Source of the DNA: Bugulina stolonifera
Taxonomy: Eukaryota > Bryozoa > Gymnolaemata > Cheilostomatida > Bugulidae
Assembly (NCBI GenBank): GCA_935421135.1
Contig: OW285187.1
Location: forward strand, 6,386,001 to 6,450,000
DNA length: 64,000 nucleotides
Direction of reading: 5' to 3'
The notes under the pieces are model-generated. The model searched no databases and had not been told where the DNA came from. It was given only the letters and a program-made list of their open reading frames with translations. Shown here in pieces: positions 1-29,336 of this stretch (the first letter of the stretch is position 1; each line of letters opens with the position of its first letter). Made by a program: the position numbers and the translations under genes.

Positions 1-109
1 TTGATCCATTATGCCCTTTATTGAGTAAAATCCTTATTTTGTACCAATGCATAGCCTCATGATCACCAAACTGAATAGCCTGTGTTACAACTTTTCACTT
101 CTCTTTCAG

Positions 110-187
110 GCTTCAACCAGTGGAGCTAATAATGCTCCCCTTGGTAACAGGAGCTCCTTCTCTGGACAGACACACTTCAACATGTAA
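110..187 (+). CDS. Probable terminal exon of an unidentified upstream gene
   Basis: A pyrimidine-rich acceptor (CTCTTTCAG, ending at 109) is followed by 25 open codons and a TAA at 185-187. The encoded tail is polar and Ser/Asn/Gly-rich (ASTSGANNAPLGNRSS...), like the low-complexity C-terminus of a larger protein. A canonical AATAAA lies about 210 bases downstream. No family can be recognised from 25 residues. The exon is read in phase 0, which cannot be checked because the preceding exon is outside the window. It is inferred to be the 3' end of a + strand gene; a chance open stretch remains possible. Confidence 0.4.
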   Translation, partial: ASTSGANNAPLGNRSSFSGQTHFNM

Positions 188-395
188 TACTGGTGCCCAC
201 AGATGAGAAGTGGATACATGTGTACTGTATGTGTACAACTGTGTGCCTCGCTACACCTAGTGTACTGTATATATACAGTACACTGCAGTCAGGTATACCT
301 ATACACTTGTAATGCAAGCCACTCTCCCTAACTAGCGTCAGTTTTATTTTTATAATCGTAAATGTGTACATTGTTTTTGCATTATATTATCACAA

Positions 396-401
396 AATAA
401 A
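396..401 (+). terminator. Candidate poly(A) signal of the upstream gene
   Basis: AATAAA, about 210 bases after the TAA of the putative terminal exon. Spacing and strand fit a 3' UTR, but there is no transcript evidence. Confidence 0.35.
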
Positions 402-409
402 ATACTGCC

Positions 410-540
410 AGACTGTTTAGCTATGACCAACAGTCTATGTATATTTTAATCTAAAGTGTACCACAATTATTAACGTGTTAATTTTAGCATGTTTTGTGAT
501 AACAAAATATTTCTGACTGTTTAGCATTGTCCAACAGTCT
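410..540. repeat. Duplicated hairpin motif
   Basis: Two copies of a short stem-loop lie about 105 bases apart. At 410-436 the arms are AGACTGTT and AACAGTCT around an 11-base loop. At 515-539 the arms are GACTGTT and AACAGTC, again with an 11-base loop of similar sequence (TAGCTATGACC versus TAGCATTGTCC). Flanking bases rich in CACAAAAT or AACAAAAT are also partly shared, so this is a diverged direct duplication of a foldback. It lies just past the candidate poly(A) signal. Confidence 0.6.
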
Positions 541-1915
541 TTACTGCGATTGTGTAAATATTTGTATAAAGTTATACAATTTAAATATAATGTTTAATCA
601 TCACAGCATCAAATTTCATATTCCTAAAACTTGTCTTTCATATGCTCATGCAATTTAAGCACCAGTGGAAGGTTTTCTCTCTCTCCACTCCACTTGCACA
701 ATGTATGTCATCGCATTGCCTAAAAATAATATTGATATAGACATTATACATGATCATATCCATGTATGCATGCGGCTAGTATTAACAAACTTCTGAGAGA
801 ATATTTTAATACAGATGTGGATGACACATGTGCATGGCTATTTTGGAGAAAAGGAATATTAATCTAGGTGTATTTTACAACAGATAGTTCTAGGCAAGTG
901 ATATGGTACATTATTGTAAGATTAAACAAACCTTTCATGTAAAATTAAGCTACCATACCAGTTCTCTTCAAGTTATGAACCCAGGAAGCCCATCTCTGAC
1001 GGACCACAGAGTCCTTATTCACTAATGAAAATCACACCAATATATTAGTCTTCACTGGGCTTTGGTAACTGTATTTGCTATTGGGACACATGGTTTTCAA
1101 AAAGCTGTATAATATGCTAAAAGCGCATATACAATGTAAACCATGTAGCACTTTGTATACATTGTTTTCACCTGTTAGATCCTTCTAGAATCTACTGCAT
1201 GTCACTGATGTGACAACTCCTACAAGATAGTAGGTGAGACAGTACCCCTTGGAAATAACTATATGTACATCTTCTAACTCCCCCTGTATCATTGGTGATT
1301 TCAATTCTTATCCAAAGAGGATATAAATACATACATGTATGTACATGTATATCGTTCTCTGTTCTACATGTAGAATATCTTGTTCATTCAATGAGGCCAA
1401 TATTTATCAAAATAGTATTGACTGGACTTCATCTTGAAAATCAATTAAGATATGAGTGTTATAATGCTGGGTTCTATTCACTGTAGGTGTAATACAATTG
1501 TGCACAGTATATTGATTCTGACTTGCATTCCAAATGTAATAATAGATGCAAATACACTTTGAATGTGAAGTTGTCTTTCCTTCCTCTTTGTTGAAATGGA
1601 TTTTATTATTGATTTTTTGTAAAGCCAATAGACAGGATTGCTGCAGTAAATGGGAAGGCAGGTGTTTTCATCAGACATAGTTTGACAAATGTTTACGATT
1701 GCTCAGCTGTTTCCCTAGTTCGTTATATTCTTTGCTATTGATGAACTGGGTAACTTCAATCTTTTTCTGCCACTGCTATCATCGGATGTAAGCTAAGCTG
1801 TACTCACACACTGAATACTTCTCTCTGAGGCTTCGTCTAGTAACGATTCGGTTTAGTTTTGTGGAGTTAGATTCATGACAGATATGCTATAGCCTTGGTT
1901 CTACGCAACGCAGAC
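541..1915. other. Intergenic region and probable BRSK promoter/5' UTR
   Basis: No supported coding exon was seen on either strand; open stretches are short and uncoupled from splice sites. The last few hundred bases should contain the promoter and 5' UTR of the BRSK gene. A short upstream ATG at 1874 is closed by TAG after five codons, before the real start at 1916. No clear TATA box or CpG-rich island was identified. Confidence 0.5.
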
Positions 1916-19891
<17,976 letters not shown>

Positions 19892-20999
19892 TCTTGTACT
19901 TGCCTTTAATTTATTAATAGTTTTAAATTTAATACTAAATAATGCTACAAACTTTTATTTGAATATAAATTATTTCACATTTATAGGAGCTGATTTTAGT
20001 GTATGGGATTTAGTTTGGCATTTTTGTTGTCTATATTTATTGTTACTCTGCTGAGAAAACTGCACATGAATTAATGCACAAATATCAGCTTTTAGAAGAA
20101 CACAAACTTGACACATTCCTGGTGTTGTGGAACCTACAATCTAGACTAGTAAATGGGTGTAGCTGATAACTAACTGTACGCTCACTAATTACTGCATATC
20201 CACTGTAGCATTGGTTACTCAACAATTATTCAAGTCACCAGCAAGCAAAATTTTCAACAAAATTATTAGCTGCTCGGCATCAGATTTTCTTTCACCAAAC
20301 TTTCAGGGTACAGAAATTTCTTAATATTGTTTTACTCAAATTGTATACAGGGTATTGAAGTATGTTATGGATACATGGGGAGATGACTGCTTATTTACTG
20401 TGTATTTATTTGTTCATCAGGATTATTATAGGACAGTATTTTACTGTCAGCAGCTATTACTACATTATGTATACAGTGTGTACACGCTGTTACTTGCTGT
20501 TTGCTAATTGAAACATTCAGTTTGAATATTTTTCTTACAATAAAAGAGTAAAACAATAAGTATGTATTATACATTAATTATCATATTGTTATACTCTATA
20601 CAATGGAGTCGGCAACAACCGTTGAATGTGCGTCAAAATACTAGCCAAGTTGATGTGAGGACTGGATTGATCTAAATATCTACTTTGTAATGTAAAATAT
20701 ATTAGCGAACTAACAATTCAGTGTTATCTATTAGTGCATGGCAAAACCTATGACTTTTGGGTTGCCAAATGGTGGTTCTCAAGCTTGTGATATTCTATTT
20801 TGACATATTCCCATATGGGTTGGAGCAGTAACCCCCCACCAAAAGGAACTTTCTCCAGGTAGAAAAACAATATCATAGTTATCAGATTTGTTACGTAGAT
20901 AGTAAACATAGACCTGATATATAGGTCAAAAATTCGTAAACCAAGGCCATAATATAAGCCACACATCTTTTCACTTGCGTACGGTGAAACATCTTGAAC
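19892..20999. other. BRSK 3' UTR and promoter region of the secreted-peptide gene
   Basis: No supported coding exon. The first half is likely BRSK 3' UTR. The region just upstream of 21000 should hold the promoter of the next gene; an AT-rich TATA-like stretch (ATAATATAAG) lies near 20950, about 50 bases before the ATG. Both assignments are inference from position. Confidence 0.4.
20539..20544 (+). terminator. Candidate poly(A) signal of BRSK
   Basis: AATAAA about 650 bases after the BRSK stop codon at 19889-19891. It is the first clear canonical signal found on this strand in the 3' flank, implying a roughly 0.65-kb 3' UTR. Confidence 0.4.
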
Positions 21000-22414
21000 A
21001 TGAAGTTCTTATGCACGCTGCTGCTGCTCTCTGTTTTTGTTGTGACGTTTTCTAGAGACTTGTTTCCAGCTTCTTTGTCAAAATGGGCAAAAGCAGGGAT
21101 AAAACTTCCAGATCCAAATGGTCCAGGTAAAGTTACTGATTCTGGTTCTGTGCAGGGCTTAAAGTGTAAAATTTTTTTTACAGGAACGCATCAACATTAC
21201 TTTTACAGGAACGCATCAACATTACATGGCTTTCACTATCAAACAGAAACGCTAGGAGTATTATTTGTTCAAACAACTTCGCTTGCAAATAGAGGCATTT
21301 TTATATATATGTTGTTGCATAACTTTAAATACAGATTCATTCATTCATTCATTCGGATGTTCGACGTCCGCATATATCTGGCTAAATTCAAAGAAGTAGC
21401 ACATCGATAAGATGTTTTTACAATAAATACTTTTTATTAACTCCTGTTCTCTGTGTGTAAACAAGCATTTAATAAATATAATAGTTATATCTCCATTTCT
21501 GTTTAGATGAGTGGTATTGAGCCAGTGTTGGAAGGTGCTTGCAGAAAATGTTTGAGAAGCTTAGAGTTGTCTCCCTTGTTTTCCTGTCAATACTTAAAAT
21601 GTTATGTATTTTTGGGTAAACAGTAGTGCTTTGGATCTTCTAGTATAAAAATGTTTACCATACATATTGTCACCTAATTTTCATGTGTTAATACGTAGGA
21701 GATATTAATATTAAAATGAAAAATACTTTAGACACCCACTGAATGTCCCTATTTAATTAACTAAGCTAGCGACCTCTCAGCGTTTCGAGCGAGGGCGGTC
21801 TGACTGGCTGTAGTGTTAGTAAGGGAGCAATACCTTTACTAAATCAACTACTAGACTAGCTAATTTACTGAAAATGCAACCGGAACGCGTTCCTGTAAGA
21901 ATAGCTCTAATAAATTCTTACCAGAACGGCGTTCCGGTGCGTTCCGGTACACTTTAAGCCCTGGTTCTGTGTCTTTGTCAGTATTTGTATTTCAGTATTT
22001 CCAGTATTTGCTCAGTGAGATATTTTATTGTAGGGCAGACTCCCAGCAGTGCTCAATGCAGAATTGAGAGCTAAATATTAAAAAATGCTGATGGAGCTTT
22101 GAAATCACTTACACATATTTCATTCCTGTTTTCTATGCATAGTCCATATATCACATGCAAGGTACATGCAGGCCTACATATACATGTTTCTTATCAATGC
22201 CAATACATATTATTGCTATATGTAGGCCTACCTGTCTATTTGCAGGGAGTTAAAAAGGATAATAAACCAAATCCCTTCAACATCCCAAATATTGTTGTTG
22301 TTCATTAATTTTGCAGATTATGTCAATACAGGAAATAAAATCCATGCAGGAACTACACCACCACCATATAATCCAGGCATTGGCAGAAGAAGAAGAAACT
22401 TTGGTTGGAGTTAA
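21000..22414 (+). CDS. Small secreted peptide precursor, 2 exons, 74 residues
   Basis: Exon 1 is 21000-21126 and exon 2 is 22317-22414, joined in phase 1 (donor CCAG|GTAAAG, acceptor TTTTGCAG). The start is the ATG at 21000; the TTG six bases upstream is not a credible start. Residues 1-18 (MKFLCTLLLLSVFVVTFS) are a textbook signal peptide. The mature part of about 56 residues has no cysteine. It contains a Trp-Ala-Lys stretch, a Pro-rich segment (TTPPPYNPGIG) and a tetrabasic RRRR followed by NFGWS and the stop. Gly directly before a run of Arg is the arrangement used for prohormone cleavage and C-terminal amidation, so a peptide ending PYNPGI-amide is conceivable. It could equally be a basic antimicrobial-type tail. 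No family was recognised. The single intron contains a hAT-type insertion. Confidence 0.65.
21153..21963. mobile_element. Non-autonomous hAT transposon with perfect TIRs and TSD
   Basis: Perfect 16-bp terminal inverted repeats, CAGGGCTTAAAGTGTA at 21153-21168 and its reverse complement at 21948-21963, are flanked by a perfect 8-bp direct repeat GTTCTGTG (21145-21152 and 21964-21971). CAGGG-type ends and 8-bp target duplications are diagnostic of the hAT superfamily. The 811-bp element has no transposase-sized reading frame. GGAACGC-type subterminal motifs recur near both ends, including a direct repeat at about 21183-21225. It sits wholly inside the intron of the secreted-peptide gene. The intact duplication suggests a fairly recent insertion. 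Confidence 0.92.
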
Positions 22415-23542
22415 TTAATAATATCTCTTTACAAGTGTACCAGCTAAAACCTTCAGTAATAAGGCAGCAGAGACTTATTATATAAAATACTGCAATATTA
22501 TTTTAAAATATAATTTGCTTTCTCAACACTAAAATTAACAATACCATTGTTCCCTGCATCATATTCTTGTTACCTTTCGGAAGAGGACAGATATATCACA
22601 AATCCATTATGCACAGTCATCTAGTCATTTTCATCTTTGTCTTCAGTGAAGCGTACAGTGGCCATTAATTATAAGTGCAATATACATCTACTAATATAAT
22701 ATATAGCAAAAACAGAATACCTGGGAAGAAGTGACAGTTTAGCATTTCTTACAAGTATTTGCATTTTTTGCACTAATACTAGTAGGCTATTTCAACAATT
22801 GGTCGAGAATTCTAGTTGTGAGACAGATGTTGGAACATGTACCCCCCAAAGCTCTTGTAACCCTCATGTGTTTTCACTGATATAAGACTTATTTTTTCAC
22901 TTTTTGCTGTCCGATTAAAATACTGTTGTTATGTGTGAGTTGAAGTGCTGAGCACAAAGTATAATGATGCTCAAATAGCACGTTGTAAATTATAATAAAC
23001 CAATTGTACAATAACATCTATGCTAACGCTGACTTCTCTCAAAGAGAGGGAAATTGCTTGGGAGTGCGATAGATAATGAGGAAAGTAGTGCAGACAGATA
23101 AAGAGAACAAATAGTTGGGCTACATTAAATTTTGCTAGAAGACTTATTATTAGACTAGAAGCTGCACCAGCTACAAGCTACATGCATGCATGTACAAAAA
23201 TGTACATGTACAATGTAGTATGGACATGGACAATTGCAGTATAATATAAAGTTATCTTCTCTCTTCAATCAGTTGTAGGTTAAATAGCGAGGAGATAACT
23301 CCAAGGCTTTCATAGGAAGACGATTCCAGATTGTTTCGAAATAATTTACTAACATGAGGTGTGAGCAATGTGACTATCAAGATATTGTTGGAAAAAGTCA
23401 GCATTAATTTTAGATGTCATTGACGTCCTTGAAAGGCAACGTCAAAGATATCTTTGGCAACGTAGTCACGAAATAACGTAATCACTGGATCACTCCTTGC
23501 TTTTTCTCCACTTGCAATACATATTTACATTATTAATACAGA
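22415..23542. other. Intergenic region between secreted-peptide gene and PRKCSH
   Basis: No supported exon. It contains AT-rich sequence, an AATAAA at about 22994 that could serve the peptide gene, and a TACATGTACA-rich patch at about 23190-23215. The PRKCSH promoter should lie within the last few hundred bases. Confidence 0.4.
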
Positions 23543-26500
23543 ATGTACCATAAGGTTACATTTATTTTACTAACATGCTCTGTATTTGGTGCTTGCTTTG
23601 CCTCAGAACCGTTGCCCAGAGGAGTTAGTAGAGCCAGTAAGTCCATCTCATTCTCAGATCTCACTCCTATCAGCTCAGTAGAGTATCAGTATGTATGAGA
23701 ATATGAGTATCAATCTTAGTATAAGTCTTTATTATAAGTATGTACATGTATCTAGGACTTTTCTTCCTGAAGATAATCACAACAGTTCATAATAATAGTT
23801 ATTATGATCTTTTTTTTCATTTATTTTTGACTTTTCTAATTCTTATCCAACCATTCTGATTCTCTTAAATATAATCAAAGGTAGACTCTCTCTTGTACTA
23901 AGCTGGATATTTTTTATCGATTGAATGTCACTATTTATTTAAATATACTATATAAATTTAAATTATTATAAACTAATAACTCGTAGCTGGTGTATCATCC
24001 TAACCTGGAGTTATATCTTTTAAATTTGCAGAAGGCAGCTTTTATAAAGCTGGGGTGCCCTTTAAATGCTTTGATGGAAGTCAAACCATTCCTTTTGAAC
24101 ACATAAATGATGACTACTGTGATTGCTCGGATGGAAGTGATGAACCAGGAACTTCAGCTTGTCGCAATGGTAAATTCTATTGTGTCAACAAGGGGTATAA
24201 GCCAGAAAGCATTCCGTCTTCTAGAGTCTCCGATGGTGTTTGTGACTGCTGTGATGGCTCTGATGAATATGAGCATAAAGTTAAATGTGAGGTAAGCACA
24301 AATCGTATTTAGTCTAATTACAGGCCTATGATATGCAGATATCATTATGCATCTGTCTAAATTTTTGACTTCACCCTAGTACCTCAGTTCTGTGTCATTC
24401 CCATTTTCCAGCAGCTGTTGTGATATTTTAAATTTTTAAAGCAATATTTCCCATAAACAGAACACTTGTTTGGAGTTGGGCAAAAGCATGAGGGAAGAGC
24501 TCATGGCTATGAAAAAACTTGTTGAGGAGGGTCACAGGATACGATCAGACTATAGTGCACAAGGGAAAGCTGCAAAGTCAGAAAAACAGGACCTGTTGGT
24601 TTCTCTTGGACCTAAGAGGGATGAGCTTGCTACAATCAAAGAAGAACTGCTAGTGAGTATTCAATAGTTAGGTTGGAGCTTTGCGGTGCTGCACCTTGTG
24701 TTTACCTTTTCTATATCCATAAGTTGAAATCCTAATTTTGCTACTAAATAATCTTGAATTATTTGAATGTGCATTGTCCCTCCTCTCCGTAAAAAATAAG
24801 AATCTCCTACATTTATGTGAATCATGTATTTCAACTTATATAAAAGTCAATAATCTCCTAGAGTATTGTAAATAAAATTTCTGGATTGCAGTGCAGTAAC
24901 CATTGTGTTCTGTCATTCTGGTATTTAGACTAAAAAAGCGGCCGCTGAGGAGCCAGAGAAGGCAGCTAAGGAAGTACATGAAGCTTGGTGGAAAGAGGAG
25001 AAGGAACGCAAGGATGCCGAGAAAGACAAGGCTGAGGCTGTTGAAGCTTTCTCTAACCTTGACACTAACCAAGATAGCCTGTAAGTTGTTGGCGGAGGTC
25101 AGATAACATACATACTGTCTCGTACATTGCGTAAGTGCCACAGTATATTATGCTGATAATCTTCCTCTCTATATGTTCCACCTACATGTACATTGTATAT
25201 GCTAAGACTTAGTGATACTTTTGTGATGTGTGAAGCTCTTATCATAGTAGTGTGGGATGATATAGATGCCTTGGTATATCTGATCTTACATGTAGGTTGT
25301 CAATGGAGGAGTTGCAGGCACGAGATGAGTTTGATACAAATGGAGATGGTACAGTGACAGAGGAAGAGGTTACTGTACTCCTTACTGAGGCCATAGATAC
25401 TTTAGACCTGGATAAGTTTGTTACTACCTACTGGGAGTTTGTGAAGAAGGTGTACAGACCACCAACTCCAGACACTCCGGAACCAGTTGCTCCCCCACCT
25501 ACTGAACCGATACCTACACCCACCGAGGATGTTACGGACGACGAGGATGATGACTCGGACTTTGAAGAAGTCAGTAGCATATTGTGACAGCCTTATTGTA
25601 CAGTGTACACATTGCTTATGAAATGTAGAAATAGCCTACTGTAATATAATGATGCTGTAAGTACAAGTAGGCATTATTGTATGTACATGTATTGTTGATT
25701 ACAGGATGACTTCAATAATGACGATGATGAAGAGGAAGACAAATCCGAGGACAGCACGTCTCGCCCTGATGATGATTATATGATGCCCGCCTACCCTGAA
25801 GACACTCAGAAACTGATGGCCATTGCAAACGCTGCTAGAGAGGAGTTTAACAAGGCTGAGAGGGAGTACAATGAAGTGGATAGAGAGATTCAGTGAGTCA
25901 CATGTATATAATGTATCCTAGTTAGAGCTCAGTGACTAATAGATATTATATAAGCGATAGTGAAACTAGTTATGAATGCAGAGGGTGCTAACTCTTCCAT
26001 AGAAACCTGCATATGAAGTCTTCCTGGGTTCTTTGCTTCGGCTAAACATACATTTGTCAATTTTGGCAAAATATTAAATGAAATCTGTTCCATTGTCGTG
26101 TCATTAGACCTACCCGCCGTAGAGCATAGTTGTCATCAGTACATGGAATACACTCTCGGTAAGTCAGCATTGGAGCCAAGTGTGGTTCAAGATAAAAAGG
26201 ATTTTATTTGTTGCTTCTCTCTTTTTGCGATATTGTATTGTTGGGGTTAGAGTTGGGTCCAAGTCGGACTTCAAGTCAACAAGTCAAGTCATTTCTAAAA
26301 TTTTGGAGTCAAGTCCAAGTCGAGTCAGTGCTGCCTCAAGTCAAGTCAGCCGCCATGCAAGTCACAAGTCAAGTCCAAGTCGATTTGTCTATTTACAAGT
26401 CGAAATGCAAGTCAAGTGGGGGACAACTTCAAAAATTTTACATTTTCCAAAACATCACTTTTTTTCTTTTAGTAGACATCCCAATGCATGGAAAACCTTG

Positions 26501-29336
26501 TCAAGGTGTAGCTGAGCACGTATGTTGTTGTACAATTATGGCAGCAAGTCTATATTATGTAGTAATATTGGCACTACTGTTGAGACTGGTCATGTAGTAT
26601 TATATATCAGTAACGGTGATACAGTGTTACATAGCATATAAACAGCACATGGTACAGTACAGAGTGTCCGCTGGCCAGTCCTGCAATTCCAATATACAGT
26701 AATTATTGCACTGTACATTGTATTCACTACTTACACCACACTTACACTACACTTACACTGTGTGTACTTGTGACTATGCACTGTGTAGTCTCACGTACAC
26801 ACAGCCTACAGTAAATGTTCCATTTGGTGTGTATTCTCATAGCTAACCTTGATATATTCTAAATGCTACTAGTAGCTCTGATGAAATAGAAATGATAAAC
26901 ATGATTGTAGCAAAGTCCCAAGTCATTCATGTGCCCTAGCCAAGTCAAGTCACATTCATGTGCAAATCAAATCGACTTGTGACTTGACTTAACTTGGCAA
27001 GTCAAGTCAAATCTATGACTTGGACCCAGCTCTGATTTGATACTGATACACATAGGTTCTTCGTCTCTGGTTTCATCACAATTTAGAAGTTACAACATGA
27101 AATACATTGTATTTTATCTATGAAGTGCTGTATGGTATAGCTGATTAGTATATGTATTACTAGAATACCTATGTCTACTTCAATGATATCTCTCTAACTA
27201 TACTATGCTTTAGTCTTACTTGGGCACTCTTTCTGGAGAGCATAAACATACTGTTATAAAAATAATATTTTAGTAAAAAAAACTTAACTCAGTTATAATA
27301 TACATGTATACATGTATATATGTATACTTACAGTACTTTACTAATTACTGTTTACTTCTTACTAAAATTTGATTAGCTAAGAACATCATATAAGAATTTT
27401 GTTGTCATTGTCCACAATAATTATACCATCGTGTAGCTCTATAGTGTATAATTACTAACATGATTGTTATTCACTTTATTATTAATTGGGTTTTTTACAT
27501 GGGAGCTGTCTTCTCTATGTTGTGAATAATGGTTCCTAACAATGTGTTACACAGAATATTGTTCACAATGTGGTTCACAGTTTGTTATTCCGAATATGGT
27601 GATATAATAATGCAAAGCTTATTGCTCTGTTGTTGTTTTTCAGGGATATTGAGAAGTTTTTAGCCCAAGACCTGGGTCCAGATGACGTTTTCTATCCATT
27701 GAGGGACCAATGCTATGAGTATACAGATAGGGAGTACACTTACAAGTTCTGTCCATTTGAGAAAGCAACTCAACGACCTAAAGATGGTGGCTCTGAAACT
27801 AGCTTGGGGTAAGCTATCAGTCCCCTCCCTCCCCTCTCCCTCCTATACTCTATGTTACCACTTAGTCTATACACATGTTCAGTTTATTTGATTGGTACAA
27901 TATATATTGGTTATTGGTTACAAGTAATGTTGTGTCAGAACATTACTTGAAATAACATAGAATATACGTAGTTTGATTATACATAAAAAAGAGAGTAGGA
28001 TAAATAAATTGAATACAACTCTATTTACATCTGTATAACCAGGTGTGGAATTTTCCCCTCATGTATATATTTATGTGGGAGTGGGACAACTCCATACCCA
28101 GACTCAGATAATATCTGTCTTAGTAGCAGGTTGCATGTTGGATATTCAACCATTTTAAAGTCAACTAATGAGTATCAATCTAAATCTACTTATTATCTGG
28201 CATACTGTGTTATTTATATCACTGTTTCCTTTGGTTTAGTCAGCTGCTACCACTGTATTCATTCATCACAGAATCATAAATAATTACATGTGACAATTAT
28301 TATTTGATTTGTGAGAAATCTACTATTACATAACACACATTTTTTCTCCATCTATTGTGGTTATTTGTGGTTCCAAAAAATAGTTTTTATATCAATATGA
28401 TAGACTATAAAGTGGCTCCCTTATCAGTAGTCCCTGTGCAGGGGTTGACTCAATGTACAAGCCCCAGCTGGCCACTATACAATCATACTGTTCACACTAT
28501 TGTCCCTTTACCCTACCCATACATGCACAGTGTCTCATGCCAGATATTTATATAATAATTATTTTTATCATTGAACAGCGTGGGTGGCTTATGACAATGG
28601 CAGGATATTTAAATATCTATGTGAAAATATGAATTTATGTGTATTATAAATAAACATGTTATTTACCTTGTAGAACATTTACCAAGTGGGAAGCTAATGG
28701 TGATGATGAGCATGGATACATGAAGTTTGAGAAAGGGTTGCATTGCTGGAACGGCCCAGATCGCTCTGCTACTGTAAGTATAGTATTTATTGGGATATAA
28801 TAAAATGTTTAAAAGTACATGCATATTCAAACATTATAATTTTTGTGGTGATTATTAATATATATTGTGCAATATTATTTACCCGTTTGCTTTGGCTTCT
28901 GGTGATGAATTTGGCTGTTTCATTTTAATTTACTTTTGAACCAGTACCTATTGGGCTATTAGCTACTAATTTATACAATGAGAAAAATGTATCACTAATT
29001 ATTCATTACTTTCTTTCAATGTTGTTTCTAAATTGATACAATAGAGGCAGGTATGACTGTGCACAACCTTTGATTCCTGCCATGAACTGTTTTTATTGGC
29101 TGTCAGCTACCATTCTTTGCTGTGTAGTCACGTTAGATGGGAGTATGGTATGTGGCTGACTGACGTTACTCTTTTAGGTGAAGTTTATATGTGGCAGTGA
29201 GAATAGCCTAGCCAATGGAGCTGAGCCTAACAGATGTGAGTATACATTTGAATTCACCACGCCTGCTGCCTGCCACGCCCTACCTGAGGATGAGCCTGAG
29301 CAGGTTGACTTTGACCACGTGCACACAGAACTGTAG
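23543..29336 (+). CDS. PRKCSH: Glucosidase II beta subunit, complete, 9 exons
   Basis: Non-catalytic subunit of ER glucosidase II, which trims the inner glucoses of N-glycans; beta retains the enzyme in the ER and binds mannose. Exons: 23543-23636, 24032-24291, 24461-24652, 24929-25080, 25296-25569, 25705-25892, 27644-27808, 28674-28773, 29178-29336. Phases close, giving 527 residues, essentially the mammalian length. Order: signal peptide (about 1-20, ending GACFA), GII-beta N-terminal RGVS, two LDL-receptor class A-like Cys repeats ([15 protein letters not shown] and [12 protein letters not shown]), charged coiled coil, two EF-hand loops ([24 protein letters not shown]), a Pro then Asp/Glu-rich acidic linker, and the MRH mannose-binding domain (QCYEY...YKFCPF...CWNGPDRS...[13 protein letters not shown]). 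It ends HTEL, a KDEL-like retention signal. Intron 6 carries a CAAGTC-rich repeat element. No nearby AATAAA was found for about 1.4 kb after the stop. Confidence 0.96.
26248..27034. mobile_element. CAAGTC-rich inverted-repeat element in PRKCSH intron 6
   Basis: The left end AGAGTTGGGTCCAAGTC (about 26250-26266) is matched by the inverted right end GACTTGGACCCAGCTCTG (27017-27034). Inside each end are many copies of CAAGTC: AAGTCAAGTC on the left, and a mix of AAGTCAAGTC and GACTTGACTT on the right. The right terminus reads CAGAGCTGGG when reverse-complemented, which resembles hAT ends. The left terminus has diverged (TAGAG), and I find no matching target-site duplication. Best read as an old non-autonomous DNA transposon, about 790 bp. 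Confidence 0.6.

Noticed and set aside
21127..21410. Long C-terminal extension of the secreted-peptide frame past 21126
   Set aside because: The open frame runs straight into the hAT element and ends inside it. A strong donor at 21127 and a phase-matched acceptor at 22316 give a better model.
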